Source: Puniceibacterium confluentis
GTDB lineage: Bacteria > Pseudomonadota > Alphaproteobacteria > Rhodobacterales > Rhodobacteraceae
Length of the DNA: 64,000 bases
Assembly (NCBI RefSeq): GCF_007923445.1
Contig: NZ_VOJI01000001.1
Span: 372,001-436,000, forward strand
Direction: 5' to 3'
Below are positions 47,388-55,757 of this stretch, piece after piece. The notes under the pieces were generated by a model, which worked only from the letters and a program-made list of their open reading frames with translations, was not told the origin of the DNA and ran no database searches. Numbering within the stretch: the first letter of the stretch is position 1; the number at the start of each line of letters is the position of its first letter. A program made the translations under genes and the position numbers.

Positions 47388-47403
47388 TTGCCTTGTGGGC
47401 GTG

Positions 47404-47421
47404 GCGGGGGCAAGCCCCCGC
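47404..47421 (-). terminator. GC-rich hairpin downstream of zinc-ribbon gene
   Basis: GCGGGGG/CCCCCGC with a CAAG loop, about 100 bases after the zinc-ribbon stop and before the kinase promoter. It separates the two minus-strand units; no T-run. Confidence 0.5.
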
Positions 47422-47522
47422 AGCGCATGTGCGGGCGGTTCCCGGGGCAAAAAAGCATCTATAGGTCCGGCTCGGCGCACCAGGGCCGTCGGCAAAGTGT
47501 ATCAGCATATCCCGGCGCGCTC

Positions 47523-48641
47523 CTATTGGTTCATTGCGACGACATAGCCGACACCGGCAGCTACAATCAGACCCACGATCACCGCGAGAGCGATCTTCCA
47601 GGTCGACCAGGGCCGTTCGCCCTGCACTCGGCCGGTCTGGCCGTTGACCACAAAGCGGTAACTCTTGCCACGGTACTTGTAGGCGGCCAGCCAGACCGGC
47701 AGCAGCACATGTTTGAAGGTGATGGCGCTGACATCGGTATCCACGCTGTGGATGCGCTGGCGGTCGCCGCCGATGTCGAACTTCACATCGCGGGCGATCT
47801 GCTGGTCCATCAGCCCGCGTGCTTCGGTAAAACCGACATCCAGATCGACGGTATAGCCCTCGGCCCGGAACCCGGCGAGGAATTCGGGGCGGTAGGGCTC
47901 CATCCGGGTCAGATCCCAGGGTTGCAGCGCATCGGTAAAGCGTTTGGGCAGCGAGGTCGACGCCAGCACCAGCACGTCGTCGAAGAACCGGGCCACGCGA
48001 CCCGATGCCGGGCGCCAGCGGACCTTTTGCACCTGTTGTGTCTGCCGCTTGCCGTCGCGCATCACTGTTCGGGTCTCGTAGTAGACCGTGCCACGCTCGC
48101 CCCGGTAACTGGACTTGGTGTCCGCGTCATAGGTCCAGTAGGGGACATAGATCCCCTGCATGCGCCGACCCTTGCGGGCATAATCGGTGAGGCCGTTGGG
48201 GGCGAACCACAAACCGCCAAGCCAGTCGGTCATCGCCTGCCGCGCCCTGGGTTCATCTAGCTCGAACGGCAGCACGCCGCGCGGTTTGATGTGACGGTGC
48301 GTGCCGGTGTCGGCCACCACAGGCGTGGCGCAGAACGGACATTCGGTGGCGTGCACGTCCGGGTCGAATTCCACCTGTGCGCCGCAGTTGGGGCAGGTGG
48401 TGACGCGGGTCTCTTCAAGTTCCTGGAGCGGCAGAAGGTTGTCGAGCGCGCGCCGGAAATCCAGTTCCTTGATGCCGCCGTCCCAGGGGCCTGCGGTGCC
48501 GGTGACCTGTTCGGTATTGCCGCAATGGTCACAGATCAGCAGGCCCCGTCCGGGGTCGAATCGCATCTCCGAACCGCAGTTGTCGCAGGGAAAGCGGTGC
48601 TCCTGTGCAGGGGCTGGCGCGGGGGGCGGAATGTCGGACAT
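47523..48641 (-). CDS. Double zinc-ribbon membrane protein (YdjG-like)
   Basis: A 372-residue protein often misnamed as a primosomal helicase fragment. The N-terminus holds two zinc ribbons: Cys19/22 with Cys37/40, and Cys83/86 with Cys101/104. A large middle region (GIYVPYWTYDADTKSSYRG on) is followed by one C-terminal helix (residues 347-367, IALAVIVGLIVAAGVGYVV). No helicase motif is present. It resembles Bacillus YdjG, which works with an SPFH partner in envelope stress. Here the SPFH gene is 50 bases upstream on the same strand, supporting the pair. Confidence 0.82.
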   Translation of the reverse strand: MSDIPPPAPAPAQEHRFPCDNCGSEMRFDPGRGLLICDHCGNTEQVTGTAGPWDGGIKELDFRRALDNLLPLQELEETRVTTCPNCGAQVEFDPDVHATECPFCATPVVADTGTHRHIKPRGVLPFELDEPRARQAMTDWLGGLWFAPNGLTDYARKGRRMQGIYVPYWTYDADTKSSYRGERGTVYYETRTVMRDGKRQTQQVQKVRWRPASGRVARFFDDVLVLASTSLPKRFTDALQPWDLTRMEPYRPEFLAGFRAEGYTVDLDVGFTEARGLMDQQIARDVKFDIGGDRQRIHSVDTDVSAITFKHVLLPVWLAAYKYRGKSYRFVVNGQTGRVQGERPWSTWKIALAVIVGLIVAAGVGYVVAMNQ

Positions 48642-48691
48642 GAACGTTTGAACTTCCGGCAGGAAAATCTAGCGGCAGATGAAGGCGGGAC

Positions 48692-49810
48692 TCAGGCGCC
48701 CGGCGGCGGTGGCGGCAGGACAGTGAACAGTTGCGCCAGTTCCGTCACATCCTCGGCCCGCAACCAGCCGTCCTGGCCGGCAGTCCAGACATAGCTGTCG
48801 CGGCTGAGTTCGCCACTTGTCGCCATCCGGCCCAGTGCGGCGCGCGAGAACGGCCCTCTGGTCTGGCCGTTTTCGGCAATGTGCCAGACATGTTCGACGG
48901 GCGGGGGCGGCGGTGCGACCGGGGCCTGTGCCTGCGCCGCCGGGGCTGCCCCCCAGGGGCCCTGACTGGCCATCTGCTGTGCCATCGCCATTCCCATGCC
49001 GGCACCAAGGCCCGCGGCCATGCCCCCCCCGGCGGGGTTGTTTGCGGCAGCGGTCATCGCCTCTGCGGCCGAGTATTGCGTGAACTTGCCCAGATCCCCG
49101 GCGAGCCCCATCGAGGTGCGCTTGTCCAGCGCCTGTTCGACCGCAGGGGGCAGGGAAATGTTTTCGATATACATCTCGGGCATCGTCAGGCCATAGGCCA
49201 TGATCGTGGTCGAGACTTCGCCGGCCACCAGCTTGCTCAGATCGGCGGTGTTGGCGGCCATGTCCAGCACCGGAATCCCGGACGACGCCAGAACGCGGCT
49301 GACTTCCTGCACGATGATGTTGCGGATCTGAAAGCTGATCTCGTCCATGGTGAATTCGCCGTCGGTGCCGACGATTTCGATCAGGAACCTTGCGGCATCG
49401 GTCACGCGGATCGAATAGGTGCCAAAGGCGCGCAGGCGCACCGGGCCGAATTCGGGGTCACGGGCGATGATCGGATTTTTCGTGCCCCATTTGAGATCGT
49501 TGAACCGGGTGGTGTTGACGAAATAGACCTCGGACTTGAACGGGCTCTTGAAGCCGTGGTCCCAGTGCTGCAGCGAGGTCATGATCGGCATGTTGTTGGT
49601 TTCGAGCATATAAAGCCCGGGCGTGAACACATCCGCCAGCTGCCCCTCGTGCACAAAGACCGCGGCCTGGCCCTCGCGCACCGTCAGCTTGGCACCATAC
49701 TTGATTTCGTGCCCTTCGCGTTCAAAGCGCCAGACCATGGTGTCGCGGCTGTCGTCGGTCCAATGGATGACGTCGATGAACTGTCCGCTGAGAAAGTCGA
49801 AAATGCCCAT
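48692..49810 (-). CDS. SPFH-domain protein with C-terminal GYF domain (YdjI-like)
   Basis: A 372-residue protein with an SPFH domain (residues 20-240; KLTVREGQAAVFVHEGQLAD and RLRAFGTYSIRV) of the 'virion core' subgroup, a Gly/Ala/Met then proline-rich linker, and a C-terminal GYF_2 domain (WHIAENGQTRGPFS then WTAGQDGW). Bacillus YdjI has the same SPFH type but ends in a zinc ribbon; here that role may be taken by GYF. Sits directly upstream of the zinc-ribbon gene. Confidence 0.85.
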   Translation of the reverse strand: MGIFDFLSGQFIDVIHWTDDSRDTMVWRFEREGHEIKYGAKLTVREGQAAVFVHEGQLADVFTPGLYMLETNNMPIMTSLQHWDHGFKSPFKSEVYFVNTTRFNDLKWGTKNPIIARDPEFGPVRLRAFGTYSIRVTDAARFLIEIVGTDGEFTMDEISFQIRNIIVQEVSRVLASSGIPVLDMAANTADLSKLVAGEVSTTIMAYGLTMPEMYIENISLPPAVEQALDKRTSMGLAGDLGKFTQYSAAEAMTAAANNPAGGGMAAGLGAGMGMAMAQQMASQGPWGAAPAAQAQAPVAPPPPPVEHVWHIAENGQTRGPFSRAALGRMATSGELSRDSYVWTAGQDGWLRAEDVTELAQLFTVLPPPPPGA

Positions 49811-49837
49811 GTCATGGCCTCCTGTCGGTGATTGGGG

Positions 49838-50800
49838 TCAGCTGGGCCCGCCAACGTTGAGGGCCGCAAGCTCCTGGATGATGGGGCGCGCTTCTTCGGC
49901 GGACATGCCGGGCTTCAGGCGCGAGTCGTAGAGCATCCGAAGTAGGATCTCGTCATGTGTGGTCAGCAGGGCAAATTCGTCGTCATCGTTGAAGATCGAC
50001 GGACGCGCCTGCGGGCTGTCATTCGCCAGTCCCAGACCCTGCGCCACCTCTTCGTGGATGCACGACCGCATCAGCAGGTCGGGGTGTTCGGCGCGCACCA
50101 GAGCGATCGCCTTGCCATAGCTGTAGCCGCCGTTCTCTTCGGAAAAGGCGATGACCAGACAATGGATGGCGCGCGGCATGTTGTCAAAGATGCGCAGCGA
50201 TGTCGGGTTGATGTCCGGCACCAGTTCCAGAATGCGCGGGACCACAAGAGCGCTGTCATCCTCGCTCATGAACAGGACGTGAAAGTTGGGATTGCTGTCG
50301 GACGTCGTGATCGGATGGCCGGTCACCCGCGCCAGCCGACTGACATAGCGCGACAGAAAGGCGCTGTCCTTGCTGCGTTCGGCATCGGTGACAGAAGGCC
50401 CGAACTCGGCGGTGACCCGCACCGGCTGGGTCCATTTCTTGATCCGCCCCAGACGGCCTGACGACGGGCGGAAGCCCTGACCGCGTTCATATTCCTCGGC
50501 CAGCGCGATCTGTTCGAAATTCCGCGCCAGCATGGTGTCGGTAAAGGGCGTGTCCGGTCCGCCGCCGTCCGTGCGCAGCAACCCCTGTGCTTTCAGGTCG
50601 GTTTCCACCCGGACATAATAGCTGGCCAGGGCTGCGCTGGCGGCAGACGGCAGCTTGCGCGACACGGGCTTGACCATCGGGCGCAGTGCCGGGGCAACTG
50701 GGCGTGCCTGCGGCTTCACCTCGGGCGGAGCGGGAGGCAGGGGCTCGCAGGCCACAAGAGCCAGCAGCGCAAAGGCAGCGGTGATGCCGCGACGGATCAT
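49838..50800 (-). CDS. DUF2927 lipoprotein
   Basis: A 320-residue predicted lipoprotein with lipobox LVAC (Cys18) and a proline-rich tether. The DUF2927 body contains a conserved HEEVAQGLGLANDS segment, which looks like a degenerate HExxH zincin site (the fifth position is Ala), followed by FNDDDEFALLTTHDEILLRMLYD. No activity is known. The start ATG 50800 gives a clean signal; a longer frame is rejected. It lies two bases after the TelA stop, so it belongs to the same transcript. Confidence 0.85.
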   Translation of the reverse strand: MIRRGITAAFALLALVACEPLPPAPPEVKPQARPVAPALRPMVKPVSRKLPSAASAALASYYVRVETDLKAQGLLRTDGGGPDTPFTDTMLARNFEQIALAEEYERGQGFRPSSGRLGRIKKWTQPVRVTAEFGPSVTDAERSKDSAFLSRYVSRLARVTGHPITTSDSNPNFHVLFMSEDDSALVVPRILELVPDINPTSLRIFDNMPRAIHCLVIAFSEENGGYSYGKAIALVRAEHPDLLMRSCIHEEVAQGLGLANDSPQARPSIFNDDDEFALLTTHDEILLRMLYDSRLKPGMSAEEARPIIQELAALNVGGPS

Positions 50801-50801
50801 G

Positions 50802-52001
50802 TCAGGCCTTCGGAACAGAGGTGCCGGCGGTATCGCCCACACCGTCGCGCCGCGCCTTGGCCGATGCCAGCGTATCACGCAACTCCTTTTCCATCTTCTG
50901 CAACTCGTCTTCGGCCCTGGCCCGGCGGGCCTTGCCTTCGTCGGCAATGGCCAGGCTTTCGTTGATCGTGCCGATCAGGTCGGCATTGGCCTGCTTGACG
51001 GCTTCGATGTCGAACACGCCGCGCTCCATCTCCTGCCGGATCACCTTGTTGGAATCGCGCAGGTTCTTGGCGTTCGCGGTCAGCAGTTCGTTGGTAAGGT
51101 CGTTGGCCTCGCGCACCGCACCGGCGGCTTCGGCCGAGCGTTGGATGGTGACCGCCTGAGCCAGCTGTGTTTCCCAGAGCGGGACGGTGTTCACCAGGGT
51201 CGAATTGATCTTGGTCACCAGACTCTTGTCGTTTTCCTGCACCAGCCGGATCGAGGGCAGCGACTGCATCGTCACCTGCCGTGTGAGTTTCAGGTCATGC
51301 ACCCGGCGCTCCAGATCGTCGCGGGCGGCACGCAGGTCGCGCAGTTCCTGTGCCACCATGACCTGATCGGCCTCGGGGGCGGCCTTGACCGCGGCGTCCT
51401 TGGCGGGGATGTCGACCTCGTCCAGCCCGCGCAGCTTTTCCGTGCCCGCGGCGATGTAAAGCGCCAGTTCGTCATAGAAATCGAGGGTCTTTTCGTAGAG
51501 CAGATCCAGAGACTTGATGTCCTTGAGAAGGGTGTGCTCGTGTTTCTGCAGGTCCTCGGTCACGCGGTCGATCTGTGTCTGCACCTTTTCGAACTGCGCC
51601 GTGAACTTGGCAAAGGGTGCGGCGCGGCCCAGCAGCTTCTCCCACCAGCTGCGTTCCCGGCGCACGTCCAGTTCCGAGACAGAAAAACCGCGGATCGTGC
51701 TGACAATCGAGCGCAGGGAATCGCCGGCCGGACCAACGTCCTTGTTACGGACATCCGCCAGCATGGCCTGGCTGATCTCTTGCAGTTCCGCCTGCGCCGC
51801 CGAGCCGAATGACACGATGGACTGGGTGTCGGTCATGTCGATTTCATCCATGCGCGAGCGGATTTCCTCGCTGGCATGGGCGTCGGCTTCGGCAAGCGGA
51901 ACGATGGCATCTGCGTCCTTCGGTTCCGGCAGAACCACGGCATTGACTTCGTCGACCAGAGCCAGCGTTTCCTGCGCCTTGGCGCGGACATTCTCAGACA
52001 T
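50802..52001 (-). CDS. TelA-family toxic-anion resistance protein
   Basis: A 399-residue soluble, largely coiled-coil protein of the TelA/KlaA/YaaN family, associated with tellurite and other envelope stresses. Helical segments such as ISVVSTIRGFSVSELDVRRERSWWEKLLG and the VTMQSLPSIRLVQENDKSLV stretch are family marks. Its partner XpaC gene is 31 bases upstream, as in Bacillus xpaC-yaaN. The biochemical role is unknown; it may bind membrane-stress sensors. Confidence 0.93.
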   Translation of the reverse strand: MSENVRAKAQETLALVDEVNAVVLPEPKDADAIVPLAEADAHASEEIRSRMDEIDMTDTQSIVSFGSAAQAELQEISQAMLADVRNKDVGPAGDSLRSIVSTIRGFSVSELDVRRERSWWEKLLGRAAPFAKFTAQFEKVQTQIDRVTEDLQKHEHTLLKDIKSLDLLYEKTLDFYDELALYIAAGTEKLRGLDEVDIPAKDAAVKAAPEADQVMVAQELRDLRAARDDLERRVHDLKLTRQVTMQSLPSIRLVQENDKSLVTKINSTLVNTVPLWETQLAQAVTIQRSAEAAGAVREANDLTNELLTANAKNLRDSNKVIRQEMERGVFDIEAVKQANADLIGTINESLAIADEGKARRARAEDELQKMEKELRDTLASAKARRDGVGDTAGTSVPKA

Positions 52002-52031
52002 GGAATTTCCTCATTTCTGGAACGGGGGCCT

Positions 52032-52913
52032 TCAGGAAAGGCGCACCCCTTCGCGTTGCAGACGGTCGCGCAGGACCTCGATCTCGACGTTGAGATCGCT
52101 GTTCGTGTCCAGCAGCAGTTTCTTTGTCTTGGCGCCGAAACTCTCTTCGAGATCGGTGAGCAGCATCATGTAGTCGGTGCGTGCCTGGGCGTCGCGGGTG
52201 CGGGCATAGACATCTGCGAACTTGATGGTCGCGTCCCGCGCGCCCATCAGATAAACGCCCAGAAATTTGCGCGCGGCGGTCAGGTCGCGCGGGTCTTCCT
52301 CGACGGTGCGCAGCAATTCCTTTGCCCGGACCTGAAAGCGTTCGACCCGGGCTTCGATCTGGCGGTCGCCGGCGCGCTTCACGGCATCGGTCATCGCGGC
52401 CAGGTATTTCTCGGCCTCGTCCACCACCCGCGCAACGCGGTCCTGCTGGAAGGTGTCGATGCCTTCCATGCCCTTGTTCTTCAGCGGGTCGATGCCAAAG
52501 GCACCGACGTGCAGCGCCCCGGCGGCGACACCGTAAATCAACGGCGCCACCAGGCCGGGGTCGGTCTTGAAGGCGGCCAGCGCGGCACCAAGACCGGCAC
52601 AGGCCGCGGCCAGGATCTTGCGCGGAATCGCCGGTCGCCGGGCCACCCGGCGGGTGTTGAATTCAGCCTCGGCGCGCAGGCCGTCCCGCAGCAACCAGGC
52701 GCCCAGCGTCAACACCGCCGCCCCCGAGAGGCCGGCCGCCAATCCGGCGGCACCCGCGGTCAGCGATGTAAAGGCCAGCAGCACCGGCGGCAGAAACAGC
52801 AGGTTGCTGCGTGCGCCGACCGGATCGACCCGTGCGCCGTCAAAGGCCGGTCTGCCCTCTTCCGGCGCGCCGGTGCTATCCGGGCTGTATTTGCCGCCAA
52901 AACGTTGCGCCAT
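52032..52913 (-). CDS. XpaC-like 5-bromo-4-chloroindolyl-phosphate hydrolysis family protein (1)
   Basis: A 293-residue membrane protein with four N-terminal hydrophobic helices (about residues 37-75 and 100-138) and a C-terminal helical cytoplasmic domain. The helix end carries the family motif AFGIDPLKNKG (138-148). Despite the family name, hydrolase activity is not shown by any catalytic motif. It is coupled to a 29-codon membrane-peptide gene three bases upstream and followed by telA. Confidence 0.88.
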   Translation of the reverse strand: MAQRFGGKYSPDSTGAPEEGRPAFDGARVDPVGARSNLLFLPPVLLAFTSLTAGAAGLAAGLSGAAVLTLGAWLLRDGLRAEAEFNTRRVARRPAIPRKILAAACAGLGAALAAFKTDPGLVAPLIYGVAAGALHVGAFGIDPLKNKGMEGIDTFQQDRVARVVDEAEKYLAAMTDAVKRAGDRQIEARVERFQVRAKELLRTVEEDPRDLTAARKFLGVYLMGARDATIKFADVYARTRDAQARTDYMMLLTDLEESFGAKTKKLLLDTNSDLNVEIEVLRDRLQREGVRLS

Positions 52914-52916
52914 GCC

Positions 52917-53006
52917 TCAAAGCCCCCCGAGGAAGCCTGACGATACCCCGAAAAGGAGCACGATCAGAAGGACATAGGTCACTTTCTGAAGGCCGGTGCC
53001 GGACAT
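52917..53006 (-). CDS. 29-residue single-helix membrane peptide
   Basis: A short gene with AGGGGG four bases before its ATG. The peptide starts MSGTGLQKV and then forms one hydrophobic helix (residues 10-28, rich in Leu/Val/Ile/Phe) ending in GGL. Its stop is three bases from the xpaC ATG, strongly suggesting translational coupling. I do not recognise it. The spacing, ribosome site and helix are seen directly; that it is expressed is inferred. Confidence 0.6.
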   Translation of the reverse strand: MSGTGLQKVTYVLLIVLLFGVSSGFLGGL

Positions 53007-53108
53007 GTCACCCCCTGGGTGTTGCAACTCAGTCCGAACTTAGGTGAATCGACCGACGCTTGCTAGGGGGAAAGGCCAAACAGTCCCGTGTGCACCGCCA
53101 AAATATCG

Positions 53109-53933
53109 TCAGTCCGTGATGGCGCGCTTCATTCTGTCCAGCAGCAGGTCAGCCTCAAGCTCGAAGCTGTCCTGACCTGCGGCAACGCGTTGCCGACGGG
53201 CGCGGGTTTCGAAAATCTCGATCATTGCGGCAAGCTTCAGGATATATCTCTGGCGGGCAAAACTCCGGCTCTCGTCCGACCATGATACCTGCAGGCGATC
53301 AGCTTCCCGCAGGGCCATGTCCAGGAACTTCATCAGCGGTTTGCACAGCGGTCCCAGTCCCTGCGGGTCCCGGGCCAGGGCCCGCAGGCACCGTTCCACG
53401 ACGTGGCGCACGGCGGTGGTGCAATGTCGCAACTCGCTGTCGTCAAGGCTGTCGATCTTCTGATCCAGGTCGGCGAGCAGGCGCATGGCGCTCAGCGACA
53501 CGTCGCGGGTCCGCTGCCGCTGCAGCACCATCGGATCGTTGCTGCCCTTGTCCTGCATCGGATCGGCGCCGAAGGCGGCAACGCACAACCCGGTCGCAAT
53601 CGCGCCGCACGCCAGCACCGGCAATGTCTCGGAAAATTGGGTGGCGGCCAGGATCGCGACAAGAACCCCGACCAGCGCCGAGCCCGCCAGTTTGCGCGGC
53701 AGTCGCGGGTGAACCGCAACTTCGGCCGCATCATAGGCGGCATGCAGGCGGCTGCCTTCGGCAACGAGCCACAGCGCCAGCGCGAACAGGCCCAGCAGGA
53801 CCGACGCCGACACCATCGAGATCACGGCACCATCAAGATACCACAGGAAAAGCGGGCAGGCGGCCAGATACAGCAACGTCAATCCCTGTGCGGGGCTGTC
53901 CGGTTGGCGCGCGTCTGTGGAGTGGATGTACAC
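53109..53933 (-). CDS. XpaC-like protein (2), divergent paralogue
   Basis: A 274-residue protein with four hydrophobic segments (about 18-33, 37-57, 82-97, 103-121) and a helical C-terminal domain. The motif AFGADPMQDKG (120-130) aligns with AFGIDPLKNKG of the first XpaC, showing common descent, but the rest is much diverged. The start is GTG 53933, chosen because AAGGGA lies close upstream; a longer frame to 54077 would overlap the next small gene and lacks similarity. Confidence 0.78.
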   Translation of the reverse strand: MYIHSTDARQPDSPAQGLTLLYLAACPLFLWYLDGAVISMVSASVLLGLFALALWLVAEGSRLHAAYDAAEVAVHPRLPRKLAGSALVGVLVAILAATQFSETLPVLACGAIATGLCVAAFGADPMQDKGSNDPMVLQRQRTRDVSLSAMRLLADLDQKIDSLDDSELRHCTTAVRHVVERCLRALARDPQGLGPLCKPLMKFLDMALREADRLQVSWSDESRSFARQRYILKLAAMIEIFETRARRQRVAAGQDSFELEADLLLDRMKRAITD

Positions 53934-53949
53934 GGTTCTTCCCTTCCCG

Positions 53950-54147
53950 TCAGAGCGAGGCCAGCGCAAAGATGAGCGCCCAGAGCGCGCCGAAGGCAAG
54001 CTTTTGCCCAAGGTGTCCGGACCGCAATCCGCGGCCGACAGCATCGCGCAGCACCTGGAACGTGTCCTGGGCCACAAGTCGCAGATTTGACAGCACCATC
54101 AGGGTGGAGCCGACCATCACGGTGAGAGCGAGAAACGTTATCATCAT
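53950..54147 (-). CDS. Small two-helix membrane protein
   Basis: A 65-residue predicted membrane protein: helix 1 (residues 2-20, MITFLALTVMVG and on), an amphipathic middle (DTFQVLRDAVGRGLRSG), helix 2 (residues 46-64, ending FALASL). Its stop is 16 bases before the GTG of the second XpaC gene. Start at ATG 54147 is preferred to an ATG next to it and a TTG further up, although the ribosome site is weak. Not recognised as a known family. Confidence 0.55.
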   Translation of the reverse strand: MMITFLALTVMVGSTLMVLSNLRLVAQDTFQVLRDAVGRGLRSGHLGQKLAFGALWALIFALASL

Positions 54148-54200
54148 GCGCTCAGAACTGACGGGCAATCCGGGCAGAAAGAGGGCAGATTCGCGATGAT

Positions 54201-54252
54201 TTCACGGTACGTCCACTGTGGTCCGTGAAGCGTTGTCAATTTAAATCAACGC
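54201..54252 (-). promoter_or_regulatory. Two inverted repeats upstream of the XpaC/TelA cluster
   Basis: TTCACGG (54201-54207) and CCGTGAA (54223-54229) form one repeat with a 15-base spacer. GCGTTG (54230-54235) and CAACGC (54247-54252) form a second, around an AT-rich ATTTAAAT core. They lie 54-105 bases before the small membrane-protein gene, where its promoter must be, and are the most A/T-rich stretch nearby. Confidence 0.5.
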
Positions 54253-54322
54253 GTTACATATTGCGGCCGCCGGTTCGCAGCCGATAACCGCACCTGGCGG
54301 CAAGCGCTGCCGGGTCATCTCC

Positions 54323-54348
54323 CGACCGGGCGCGTACAGCCCCGGTCG
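54323..54348 (-). terminator. Hairpin downstream of rluB
   Basis: CGACCGGG/CCCGGTCG, eight perfect pairs with a ten-base loop, 68 bases after the rluB stop. No T-run. Confidence 0.45.
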
Positions 54349-54415
54349 CGCTGTCCTGCGGCGGGTGTCACATTCCGGGTGAATTGTTGGCCGCCAGTTG
54401 CTGCCAACAGCCGCC

Positions 54416-55237
54416 TCAGTCTCCGCCGGGGCGGGGGCCGGACCTGCGCCGACGCTGGGGCGCGGGTTTTGCCGGGGCGTCCGGTTCCGCCGCGTCAAGG
54501 CCCAGCTGGTCACGCAGGATCTTGCGCCGCACTTCTTCGACGGCCCCCGGTTTCAGCTGGCCCAGCTGGAACGGTCCGTAAGAGGTGCGGATCAGCCGGT
54601 TCACGCTCAGCCCGATGTCTTCCATTGCGCGGCGGATCTCGCGGTTCTTGCCCTCGCGCAGGCCCACGGTGAGCCAGGCGTTGGCCCCCTGCTGGCGGTC
54701 GATGCTGACGATCATCGGCAGATAGCGCTGCCTGTCGATCACCAGCCCGTCGCGCAGCGGCTTCAGCGACTCGTCGCTGGGCCGCCCGTTGACCCGCACG
54801 CGGTATTTGCGCAACCAGCCGGTGCTGGGCAGTTCCAGCTTGCGTTTGATGCCGCCGTCATTGGTCAGCAGCAAGAGACCTTCGGAATTGAGGTCGAGCC
54901 GACCCACCGACATCACACGCGGCATGTCTTCGGGCAGATCGTCATAGATGGTGAGCCGACCCTGTTCGTCCTTGGTGGTGGTCACGCGGCCTGTGGGCTT
55001 GTGATACAGCCACAGGCGCGGCGCCTCGGGGGCGTTCAGCGGCTTGCCGTCAACGGTGATCCGGTCCTTGTCGGTCACGTTCAGCGCGGCACGGGTTATC
55101 ACGCTGCCATTGACCGCGATGCGGCCCAGTTCGATCATCCGCTCGGCTTCGCGGCGGCTGGCCACACCGGCTCGGGCCAGCACCTTGGCGATGCGGTCTC
55201 CGGGCGGGGTGGCTTTGGGGGCTGTGTCTTTGCTCAT
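54416..55237 (-). CDS. rluB: 23S rRNA pseudouridine-2605 synthase RluB-type
   Basis: A 273-residue RsuA-family enzyme. An N-terminal S4 domain (RIAKVLARAGVASRREAERMI) precedes the catalytic domain, with nucleophile Asp115 in GRLDLNSEG, the LTNDG motif and GKNREIRRAM. The C-terminus is Arg/Pro-rich and probably disordered, typical of RluB. Divergent from tadA with a 61-base shared promoter region. Confidence 0.94.
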   Translation of the reverse strand: MSKDTAPKATPPGDRIAKVLARAGVASRREAERMIELGRIAVNGSVITRAALNVTDKDRITVDGKPLNAPEAPRLWLYHKPTGRVTTTKDEQGRLTIYDDLPEDMPRVMSVGRLDLNSEGLLLLTNDGGIKRKLELPSTGWLRKYRVRVNGRPSDESLKPLRDGLVIDRQRYLPMIVSIDRQQGANAWLTVGLREGKNREIRRAMEDIGLSVNRLIRTSYGPFQLGQLKPGAVEEVRRKILRDQLGLDAAEPDAPAKPAPQRRRRSGPRPGGD

Positions 55238-55298
55238 TCTCCTGCGCTAGCCTATATTGCGCGCTTGGGAAAGAGCGCTGCGGCGCAAGGAGCGGGTT

Positions 55299-55757
55299 AT
55301 GACGTTTACCAGCCATATGGAAGCCGCGCTGACCGAGGCGCGGGCCGCAGGGGCGCGCGGCGAGGTGCCGGTGGGGGCGGTGATCGTCGATCCGTCGGGT
55401 CAGGTCGTGGCCTGCGGTGGCAACGCGACGCGCGCGGGCAACGACCCGACGGCACATGCCGAGATCGTGGCGATTCGCGCCGCCTGTGTGGCGCTGGGGG
55501 TCGAGAGACTGGCGGACCACGACCTTTATGTGACGCTGGAGCCCTGCGCGATGTGCGCCGCGGCGATCTCGGCCGCGCGGATACGTCGTTTGTATTATGG
55601 CGCGGGGGATCCGAAATCCGGAGGGGTGGCGCAGGGCGCGCGGGTGTTCAGCCATCCGCAGTGTCATCATGTGCCCGAGGTCTACGACGGCATCGGCGCC
55701 GGGGCGTCCGAAACGCTGCTGCGCGATTTTTTCGCCGAGCGCCGCCGCGATGCGTAA
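55299..55757 (+). CDS. tadA: tRNA-specific adenosine deaminase TadA
   Basis: A 152-residue zinc deaminase that makes inosine-34 in tRNA-Arg. Zinc site: His53 and Glu55 (TAHAEI), Cys83 and Cys86 (PCAMC). The start at 55299 has AAGGAG nine bases upstream, while the longer frame to 55257 adds an implausible basic stretch. Its last eight bases overlap rluE, so both RNA-modifying genes are co-translated. Confidence 0.97.
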   Translation: MTFTSHMEAALTEARAAGARGEVPVGAVIVDPSGQVVACGGNATRAGNDPTAHAEIVAIRAACVALGVERLADHDLYVTLEPCAMCAAAISAARIRRLYYGAGDPKSGGVAQGARVFSHPQCHHVPEVYDGIGAGASETLLRDFFAERRRDA

